NCBI GenBank assembly: GCA_963695155.1
Contig: CAVOGD010000006.1
Location: forward strand, 643,301 to 707,300
Reading direction: 5' to 3'
DNA: 64,000 nucleotides
DNA from: SG8-30 sp963695155
Lineage (GTDB): Bacteria; Pseudomonadota; Gammaproteobacteria; Steroidobacterales; Steroidobacteraceae
Position 1 is the first letter of the stretch. Every line of letters begins with the position of its first letter. Positions 34,965 through 41,915 of this stretch are shown piece after piece. Position numbers and translations under genes: made by a program. Below the pieces are notes generated by a model that was not told the origin of the DNA, did no database searches, and saw only the letters and a program-made list of their open reading frames with translations.

Positions 34965-35645
34965 TCAGAGCAACCGGTAACTGAGCTGGCGACCGCCGTC
35001 GGTCACGGAGTCCAGGCCCAGCCAGCGCTGGTCCTCCCCGTACCACAGGTCGATCTGCAATGCGGCGCCCTCGCCGCGGCCGGTCAGCCGGTAGCGCTGC
35101 GCCATGACGCCCGAGCCGGGCGTGATCGGCTCCCTGCCCATGGCCGCGACGCGCACCGGCACGTATTCACCGGTCTGCGGATTCAGCAGCTGCCTTGCTT
35201 CCAGGATACTCGGGTTCCAGTACGCGAAGGTCTGCACGCAGGCGGGCAGCGTCAGTTCGTCGCCGGCCGCGGCCACGACGAACGACGCCTCGTCCCTGGC
35301 GCCGCGCACCAGCAGGCGGTCGCCGTTGTCATCGGTGCGCGCCTCGATGCGCTCCAGGCAGTCGTCGCGCCAGAGTTCCGTCGCATCGTGCACGTAGCGG
35401 TACGCATCGAAGAACAGCACGCGCACGTTCAGGCGCGCCTCGCTCACCAGCTCGAGCTGCCCGCCGCGCTCGCGCAGCCGGAAATGGTGGTAACCGATGG
35501 CGCGTCCGTCGAGCGTGACGCCGAAGCGCCACTCCCGTGCCGCCTCCGCGCCGTTCGCCGCGGCGGGCGGCGCCATGACGACGAGCAGGAATGCCGCCAG
35601 CGCCACTGCGAGCGCAGGACCCAGGGTCAGTCGACGTCGCATCAT
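34965..35645 (-). CDS. Secreted DUF6134/DUF3108-like protein
   Basis: A 226-residue exported protein of unknown function. A signal peptide (ALAVALAAFLLVVMAPPAAANG) precedes EWRFGVTLDGRAIGYHHFRLRERG, RVLFFDAYRYVHDATELWRDDCLERI and VQTFAYWNPSIL, features shared with small beta-rich periplasmic proteins encoded in CFA/LitR clusters. A lipid-binding or lipid-carrying role is possible. The ATG at 35645 follows GGAGGGCAC. It overlaps the DUF2878 stop by four bases. Confidence 0.8.
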   Translation of the reverse strand: MMRRRLTLGPALAVALAAFLLVVMAPPAAANGAEAAREWRFGVTLDGRAIGYHHFRLRERGGQLELVSEARLNVRVLFFDAYRYVHDATELWRDDCLERIEARTDDNGDRLLVRGARDEASFVVAAAGDELTLPACVQTFAYWNPSILEARQLLNPQTGEYVPVRVAAMGREPITPGSGVMAQRYRLTGRGEGAALQIDLWYGEDQRWLGLDSVTDGGRQLSYRLL

Positions 35646-36172
35646 GTGCCCTCCTTCAGTATGCGTACCGCACCGATGCGCCCGGCGACCATCGCCAGCA
35701 GCCACATCGCCAGCGCCCAGCCCACGCCGACCGCGACCAGGGCGATGTCGAGCGGCTGCAGTTGCAGCGCACCCAGGCGCATGCCCGCGTAGTAGGCCAG
35801 CGGCCCCCCCACGGCGCCAAACGCCGCCGCCAGCGCCGGACGGGTCGTGAGCCAGCGCAGGGAGACATTGAGGGTCGTCGCAAAACCGACCCACAGGGCC
35901 ACCATCCAGTGCGGCGCGAGCCCGTCGACCCACACGCCGGAGGCGAACGACACCAGCCCGTTGCTGGCCAGCGTGCTGTCGAGCGCGAAGCCGGTGGCCG
36001 CCGCCACGATCATGAGCCCCAGCTCGCGACGCGGGTGGTTGGTCAGCCGCAGGTGCAGTGCGGCCACCGCGAGCGCGCTGCCCGTCCCGAGCCACGGCAT
36101 GCCCTGGGTGGCGCCGAACACGCAGGCAAACCACACGAACTGGTAGGCGAGGAAGTTGACGAGCAGGTTCAT
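35642..36172 (-). CDS. DUF2878 integral membrane protein
   Basis: A 176-residue inner-membrane protein with about five to six hydrophobic segments, starting NLLVNFLAYQFVWFACVFGA. It has the DUF2878 pattern, including HPRRELGLMIVAAATGFALD and the Trp-rich HWMVALWVGFATTLN. Its ATG overlaps the stop of the upstream CFA-type gene (ATGA), so the two are translationally coupled. Function unknown; the genetic context is membrane-lipid modification. Confidence 0.85.
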   Translation of the reverse strand: MNLLVNFLAYQFVWFACVFGATQGMPWLGTGSALAVAALHLRLTNHPRRELGLMIVAAATGFALDSTLASNGLVSFASGVWVDGLAPHWMVALWVGFATTLNVSLRWLTTRPALAAAFGAVGGPLAYYAGMRLGALQLQPLDIALVAVGVGWALAMWLLAMVAGRIGAVRILKEGT

Positions 36173-37242
36173 GCGGTCTTTGTCTCCGGTTGCGTCGGCA
36201 GGGGGCGCTCGAACAGGTAGTGGCCGACGAACCACTCCTGGCCGGCCCGGTAGGCAAACAGCTCCGCGCAGGCCATGAAGAAGATGCGCCAGCGGTGCAG
36301 CCAGGTGCCGGCGGCCGCATCGCCGTAGGTGCGGGCCAGCACGTCCAGCGCCCGGTCGCGCCTGGCGTCGAGATTGGCGAGCCAGGCGTTGGCCGTGCGT
36401 GCGTAATGCGTGCCGTCCCACACCCAGCGGCGCCTGATCCGCAGGTGATCCTGGAAGTGCAGCGGCAGGTCGGCGCTCGGCATCATCCCGCCGGAGAAGA
36501 AGTGGCGGCTCATCCAGTCGCCCGCGTCGCGGTCCACGAACTCGTACGGCACGGCGCGGTGCACGAAGATGTGCATGAAGAACTGCCCGCCGGGGGCCAG
36601 CCAGTCGTGCACGCTCCGAAACAGCCGCCGGTAGTTGCGCATGTGCTCGAACATCTCCACGGAAATCACGCGGTCGAACGGGCCTTCGGTGTCGAATTCG
36701 TTCATGTCGCAGGCGATCACCCGCAGGTTCGCCAGCCCCCGGCGCCGCGCCTGTTCCGCGACGTAGTCGCGCTGCGACGCGGAGTTCGTCACTGCTGCGA
36801 TGTTCGCGCGCGGGTATCGCTGCGCCATGAACAGGCTGAGGGACCCCCAGCCGCAGCCGAGTTCCAGGATCGCCTGGCCGTCCGCCAGTCCGGCGCGCTG
36901 GCAGGTCAGCTCCAGGGCGGCCGTCTCGGCATCGTCCAGCGACTCGATTCCCTCGCCCCAGTGGCAGGCGCTGTACTTGAGCTGCGCGCCGAGCACCAGC
37001 TCGAACAGCGCGGCGGGCACTTCGTAGTGCTGTTCATTGGCCTTGTGGGGCAGCGGCGCGATCGGCGCCCGGTCCATCTCCGCGATGAAGCGGGCGGTCT
37101 CGTCGCCGGCCCGTTCCAGGTCGTCCGCATGCACGGCCCCGAGGCGTGCCTTGAGCAGCCGGCGTATGCCGCTGCGGATCACTGCGTCCGGAACGAGGCC
37201 CTGCTCGGTCCAGCTGATTGCCTTGCGGGCTGCCTGATTCAT
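36169..37242 (-). CDS. Second cyclopropane-fatty-acyl-phospholipid synthase-family methyltransferase
   Basis: A 357-residue member of the CFA synthase superfamily, divergent from the gene at the operon's 3' end. Visible elements are ANEQHYEVPAALFELVLG at the domain junction, SAM motif I AILELGCGWGSLSLFMA, and FFMHIFVHRAVPYEF plus SRHFFSGGMMPSADL in the C-terminal half. The latter two suit the small CFA subfamily lacking the full N-terminal lipid-binding domain. AGGGA lies close before the ATG. It follows the LitR-type regulator with a four-base overlap, so regulator and enzyme are co-transcribed. Confidence 0.88.
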   Translation of the reverse strand: MNQAARKAISWTEQGLVPDAVIRSGIRRLLKARLGAVHADDLERAGDETARFIAEMDRAPIAPLPHKANEQHYEVPAALFELVLGAQLKYSACHWGEGIESLDDAETAALELTCQRAGLADGQAILELGCGWGSLSLFMAQRYPRANIAAVTNSASQRDYVAEQARRRGLANLRVIACDMNEFDTEGPFDRVISVEMFEHMRNYRRLFRSVHDWLAPGGQFFMHIFVHRAVPYEFVDRDAGDWMSRHFFSGGMMPSADLPLHFQDHLRIRRRWVWDGTHYARTANAWLANLDARRDRALDVLARTYGDAAAGTWLHRWRIFFMACAELFAYRAGQEWFVGHYLFERPLPTQPETKTA

Positions 37243-38216
37243 GATTCCCTGACTCCCTGTATCGGCGGCGCGGGCGTTCGCGCCAGCCTCGGCGGCGCCT
37301 GAAGGGCGGACCGCAACCGCTGGGCGGCCGGGCCGATTTCCATGCCGAGCGGCGTGGCGCCCGCCGCAACGATGGCGTCGCGTTCGCGCACCGAGGCAAT
37401 CCCGCCGACGAACACCGGCACGGACGCCTTCCGCACCAGCGCCGGCAGTTCGACGCCGAGGATCGGGGCGGCCGGCGTGGTGGAGGCCGACAGCACGATC
37501 GCGGCGCACTCGCCGCGCCGCGCCGCCAGCGCAAGTTCGCCGAGCGGCGTGTCGGCACCCAGCGGCACCGGCGTGAGCCCGGCCTCGTGCGCGGCGAGTG
37601 CGAACAGCAAGAGCCCGATCTCGTGATGCTCGCCCGGCAGGCAGGCGGCAAGCACGCGCGGCCCCGTTCCGGCGCGCGCGCGGTGGTGCAGGCGGGCGCC
37701 CATCTTGTTGCGCAGGTAGGTGGTAAAGAAGTGCTCCTCCGCCACGCTGCCCTCGCTGTCTTCCCAGCGCCGGCCCAGTTCCGCCAGCAGCGGCAACAGC
37801 AGCCGGCCGGTCACCTCGTCGATGGGGTGCAGCGACAGCGCCTCGTCATACGCCGCTTCGACAGCCTGCTCGTCGAAGCGCGCGATGGCGCCGATCATGC
37901 GCTGGCGATAACCGTCCCACGCCGTCTCGCGCCCGGGCGGCTTTCCGTCCGGCCGCGCCGCGAGCGAGTGCCGCATCTGGCCGATCGGGATCCCGCGCGA
38001 CAGCAGGTCCAGGACGTCATGAATCACGGCGATCTCTTCCCGTCGGTAGCGGCGATGTCCGCTGGGCGTGCGCACCGGCTTGATGAGTCCGTAACGGCGC
38101 TCCCACGCCCGCAGCGTGATCGGGTTGACCCCCGTCAGGCTCGACACCGCACGGATCGGGAACAGTTCCCCCGTGTCGGAGGTCCTGGCTTGCTGCGGAC
38201 TGCTGCTGCGTGACAT
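37239..38216 (-). CDS. MerR-family B12-binding transcriptional regulator (LitR/CarH-type photoreceptor)
   Basis: A 325-residue regulator. Residues ~18-85 form a MerR winged HTH (FPIRAVSSLTGVNPITLRAW, TPSGHRRYRREEI). A four-helix segment contains the W-x9-EH signature (RRWEDSEGSVAEEHFF) and the C-terminal Rossmann domain has the cobalamin motif ExHxxG (LPGEHHEIGLLLF). In LitR/CarH, adenosylcobalamin in the dark holds the protein as an operator-bound oligomer; light breaks the Co-C bond and derepresses. At the position after the Trp, where T. thermophilus CarH has the light-state axial ligand His132, this protein has Glu. First gene of the nine-gene operon. Confidence 0.92.
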   Translation of the reverse strand: MSRSSSPQQARTSDTGELFPIRAVSSLTGVNPITLRAWERRYGLIKPVRTPSGHRRYRREEIAVIHDVLDLLSRGIPIGQMRHSLAARPDGKPPGRETAWDGYRQRMIGAIARFDEQAVEAAYDEALSLHPIDEVTGRLLLPLLAELGRRWEDSEGSVAEEHFFTTYLRNKMGARLHHRARAGTGPRVLAACLPGEHHEIGLLLFALAAHEAGLTPVPLGADTPLGELALAARRGECAAIVLSASTTPAAPILGVELPALVRKASVPVFVGGIASVRERDAIVAAGATPLGMEIGPAAQRLRSALQAPPRLARTPAPPIQGVRES

Positions 38217-38258
38217 GGACGTTTATCCGTAGGCGTGAGCTTTGGAACGAGTCCAGAT

Positions 38259-38285
38259 ATTATACTGTTCCTATACAGCTGTAAA
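38259..38285 (-). promoter_or_regulatory. Sigma-70-type promoter of the LitR-type operon
   Basis: On the minus strand, TTTACA (38280-38285) and a perfect TATAAT (38259-38264) lie 15 bases apart, about 43 bases upstream of the regulator ATG. The spacer contains CTGTtcctatACAG and ACAGCTGT inverted repeats that could be the operator. Other AT-rich sequence (38281-38330) lies farther upstream. No other part of this region codes. Confidence 0.65.
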
Positions 38286-38464
38286 GAAAATAATAAAAAT
38301 ATTGATTTTTTTAGCTATTTTTGTGCATATTCTGGCGCAATCCAATACTTATACAATTACTTGCTGAATATCACCCCCGTGCCGGGCCATGGCACTCGAC
38401 GTGTATGATTTTCCGGGCGCCCAGGCGCCCCATTCCGGGTGTGTCCGGCACCGAGGAGAAGGTC

Positions 38465-39206
38465 GTGGTTGATTCAAGATCGCTGCACAGGACCCTGGCC
38501 TGCATCGCGCTGTTCGCGGTCGGCTGTTCGTCGCCATCCAGTCCGTCGGACCCGCCGGCGGGCGATGCACCGGGCGCGGCCCCGGGGCAGGCGGAAACCC
38601 TGGCGGCGGCACCTGCCCCGCCCTCACCAGTCCCGGACGCGTCGCCGGCCGAACCACCGGCCAGCACCGTCACTGCGGTGGAACAGGCGCCGACGCAGGC
38701 TGCGCCGGCGCCCTCCGCTACCGCGGCAGCAACGTCGCCACCGCCGCCCGCCGCCGCGGCGCAACCCGCGCGGGCTGCATCCGCGCCGGCCCCTGCTCCG
38801 GCCGCTGCGCCCAGCGCCCGCTCCGACCGCTGCGCCGATTCCTGCACCAGCCGCTGCGCCGGCTCCTGCCGCGGCCGTCGTGGATCGCGGCGGTCCGGTG
38901 GCGGTGGCCGCGACGAAACCAGGCCTGAGCCGGGTGGGCAGCGACGCGTGCGAGATGTGTCACGAGGAACAGTTCGCCTCATGGGCCGGGACGGCGCACG
39001 CCTCCCGCAAGCCGCCGCTGGATTGCGAGGACTGTCACGGGCCGGGCAGCGCGTACAAGGCGATGGCGATCATGAAGGACCCGGCGAAGGCGCGAGCGGC
39101 CGGCCTGGTCATCCCCGACCGGGCGTTCTGCTCGCAATGCCACGTGCGGGGCCTGACCGACGAGCTGATGAAGCGCTCCCACGCCCGGGACGGCAAGGCT
39201 GGCTGA
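38465..39206 (+). CDS. Lipoprotein with three c-type heme (CxxCH) motifs, frameshifted
   Basis: 246 residues after correction. Translation probably starts with GTG at 38465 (GGAGAAGG just upstream). A signal peptide ends AVGCSSPSS, a lipobox-like site. A long Pro/Ala linker follows. Near 38810-38812 one extra C shifts the frame. Rejoining gives AAPAPAPTAAPIP and then the cytochrome part with CEMCH, CEDCH and CSQCH, each a heme-attachment motif. The arrangement (DACEMCHEEQFASWAGTAHA) recalls cytochrome c554-like multiheme proteins. It would be an outer- or inner-membrane-tethered electron carrier. Next is a CHASE2 kinase gene, 69 bases away. Confidence 0.72.
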
Positions 39207-39275
39207 GCCTGCCGGGCCCCGGCCGGGTGCAAACTGTTAACTGGTCCTCACGGCCAGAACGCAGCTCCGCATACC

Positions 39276-41873
39276 ATGCTGACCATGGGCTTGCGAACCG
39301 AGAAGGCGAGCCGCCGCCTGATCCTGCAGGGCGTCGGCTTCATCATCGTGGCGATCCTCGCGCTGACGACTGTCGGGCGCGACCTCGTGCTCACGCTCGA
39401 GACGCGCTACTTCGACTACTTCCAGTCGCAGCGGTCGCCCGCGCCGAGTGAGCGGATCGTCCTGATCGAGGTCCCGCCGGAGCCGGCCGGGGACGGCGCC
39501 GCCCGTTACCTGGCGGACCTGGTCGAGGCCGTGTCGGCACAGGGGCCCGGGCAGATCGTGTCGCTTGTCACCGTGCACGAACCCGACTCGGAACTCGACC
39601 TCGGCCAGCTCGAGGCCCTGCTGAACGTGCAGCGTCGCGCGCGGACTCCGTCGGATCCGCTGGTCCAGCAACTCGACCAGATGCGGGAACGGCTGGCCGC
39701 GCAATCGGCGCTGGTCAGCACCGTGAGCGCCGCCGGCAACGTCTTCATGGCGCTTCCGGCCGGCACGACCGCGGCCGCCGCACCGCCCGCCTGCCTGGCG
39801 GATCGCGTCTCGGTCACCGACGGCATTCGCGCCACCGTGCTGGCCGCCTTGCCGGGCGCAAGCCTCGGACCGGTTCCCGATGGACTCTGCCGGGCCTTGT
39901 CCGGCGCCGGCCATGTGATCTACGGCAGCGATGCGGACGAACGAGTCCGTCGCACGCAACTGCTGGTCGCTGCCGGCGGCGAGCCGGTCCCGAACCTCGC
40001 GCTCAGCGTGGCCGCGGCCGCGCTGGGATCACCCGGAGAGGCGCCATCCGTCGAGCGGTCCGGCTCGCTGCGCGTGGCACAGCACGACTGGGACACGGGC
40101 AGCGGCTACGACACCTTCGATCACTACTACGCCACGCCCGACGGTGCGTTGCCATACCCGGTCCTGAGGGCCGAGGACCTGCTGGGCGGGACCCTGCCGC
40201 CCGCCACCGACCTGAGCGGGCGGATTGCCGTCATCGGCCCCCTGGGCGCAGACACGCCCGACGCGTTGCTGATTCCCGATGGCCGGCGGCTGGCGCCCAC
40301 CCTGCTGGTGGCCAACAGCCTGTCCAACCTGCTGCAGCAGGATTTCGCCGTGCGGCCCGCCTACGCGCGCGGCCTGGAACTGATGCTGCTGATGGTCTGT
40401 GGCGCCGTGCCGTTGCTGTTCTTCCTGTGGGTGGCACAGCCCGCCGCGCGCGGCGCGGCGGCGCTGCTGGTGGCGGCGACGCTGGTCGGCGCCCACGCGT
40501 ACTTCATCGTTGCCCATGGCTTGTGGCTGCAGATCATCGCGGCGGCGCTGCTGGTGCTGCTGGGAGCCGCCGGCCTGGAATTCCTGCGCAGTTTCGCCAA
40601 CGCGGCGAAAGTCCGCGGGGCCGGCGCGGCGGTACTGGACGCCGACCGCGCGCCGGCCACCGAGTTGCAGACGCTGGACTTGAAGTTCGCGGTGCTGCGC
40701 CATCAGCCGAACAACTCCAAGACCAAGGACGGTCTCTTCGAGCTGGCGGTCCGCTACGCGCGCATCAAGCAGTTCGCCCCGGCGGAGAAGGTGCTGCGGC
40801 ACCTGGCGATGCTCGACCCGCAGTACCGCGACGTACAGGAAAAGCTCGCCAAGCTGTCGGGCCTGGGCCCGCGGGCGGCACGCGACGCCGAGGCGGCGAC
40901 ACCCGCCCAGCCCGCCGCCGCCCCGCAGCCGGACGAACCGCCGGGCGACCGGCGCAAGTCGGAGCGCCCCCCGCCCGAGTCGCGCGCGCCGGGCAGCCGC
41001 GCCATCGACCGCGCGAACCAGGACGAGCAGTTGCTGACCATCAAGCGGCTGGGCCGCTACAACCTGCTGCGCGAGCTGGGTTCGGGCGCGATGGCGCACG
41101 TGTACCTGGCCGAAGACCCGAGCATGCGCCGCAAGGTGGCGATCAAGACCCTGGCCCTGGCGGACGAGTTTGCCGACGAGGACCTGCGGACGGCGCAGGA
41201 TCATTTCGCCCGGGAGGCCCGGTCGGCCGGTCGCCTGAGCCATCCGAACATCGTCTCGGTCTTCGACTTCGGCGAGGAGAACGGGCTGAGTTACCTGGTC
41301 ATGGAGTACTTCCCCGGTCACCCGGCGACGTCCTACACGACGCTCGACAAGCTGCTGCCGCCCGCCTGGGTGCTGGAGTTGATCGCACAGGCGGCCGACG
41401 CCCTGCACTATGCGCACAAGCAGAACGTCATCCACCGGGACATCAAGCCGGCCAACCTGATGTACGACCCGGCCACCGACACGCTGAAGATCGCCGACTT
41501 CGGCATCGCGCGCCTGACCGACACCAACCTCACGAGGTCGGGGATCATCATGGGCACGCCCACCTACATGGCCCCGGAGCAGTTCCTCGGCGAGGAAATC
41601 GACGGGCGGGCCGACATCTATGCGCTGGGCGTCACCATGTACCAGCTGCTGACCGGCTCGGTGCCGTTCCGCGCCGTGTCCATCCCGCAACTGCTGGAGC
41701 GCGTCCTGCACCAGCAGCACAAGCCCCTGAGCGAAGTTCGCAGCGGCCTGCCGCCCAAGCTCGACGAAGTGCTCAACCGCGCCATGGCCAAGAACCGCGA
41801 CGACCGGTTCCCGAACGCCCGCTCGATGGCCGAGGCGCTGTCCGAGATCCGCCGCAACATGGTTGGCAAGTAG
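39276..41873 (+). CDS. CHASE2-domain transmembrane Ser/Thr protein kinase
   Basis: An 865-residue sensor kinase. After an N-terminal membrane segment (~15-35) comes a periplasmic CHASE2 domain (~40-365), then three hydrophobic helices (~370-440) and a cytoplasmic linker with a TPR-like helical part (ELAVRYARIKQFAPAEKVLR). The kinase domain (~585-860) is complete: GSGAMAHVYLAED, VAIK, EYFPGH, HRDIKPANLM, ADFGIARL and the activation segment GTPTYMAPEQ. It probably senses an envelope signal and phosphorylates cytosolic targets. No obvious ribosome-binding site precedes the ATG. Confidence 0.93.
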   Translation: MLTMGLRTEKASRRLILQGVGFIIVAILALTTVGRDLVLTLETRYFDYFQSQRSPAPSERIVLIEVPPEPAGDGAARYLADLVEAVSAQGPGQIVSLVTVHEPDSELDLGQLEALLNVQRRARTPSDPLVQQLDQMRERLAAQSALVSTVSAAGNVFMALPAGTTAAAAPPACLADRVSVTDGIRATVLAALPGASLGPVPDGLCRALSGAGHVIYGSDADERVRRTQLLVAAGGEPVPNLALSVAAAALGSPGEAPSVERSGSLRVAQHDWDTGSGYDTFDHYYATPDGALPYPVLRAEDLLGGTLPPATDLSGRIAVIGPLGADTPDALLIPDGRRLAPTLLVANSLSNLLQQDFAVRPAYARGLELMLLMVCGAVPLLFFLWVAQPAARGAAALLVAATLVGAHAYFIVAHGLWLQIIAAALLVLLGAAGLEFLRSFANAAKVRGAGAAVLDADRAPATELQTLDLKFAVLRHQPNNSKTKDGLFELAVRYARIKQFAPAEKVLRHLAMLDPQYRDVQEKLAKLSGLGPRAARDAEAATPAQPAAAPQPDEPPGDRRKSERPPPESRAPGSRAIDRANQDEQLLTIKRLGRYNLLRELGSGAMAHVYLAEDPSMRRKVAIKTLALADEFADEDLRTAQDHFAREARSAGRLSHPNIVSVFDFGEENGLSYLVMEYFPGHPATSYTTLDKLLPPAWVLELIAQAADALHYAHKQNVIHRDIKPANLMYDPATDTLKIADFGIARLTDTNLTRSGIIMGTPTYMAPEQFLGEEIDGRADIYALGVTMYQLLTGSVPFRAVSIPQLLERVLHQQHKPLSEVRSGLPPKLDEVLNRAMAKNRDDRFPNARSMAEALSEIRRNMVGK

Positions 41874-41915
41874 CGGTATGCGCCCGGGCGACGCCCGGCG
41901 TCGCGCTGCTCCCGC

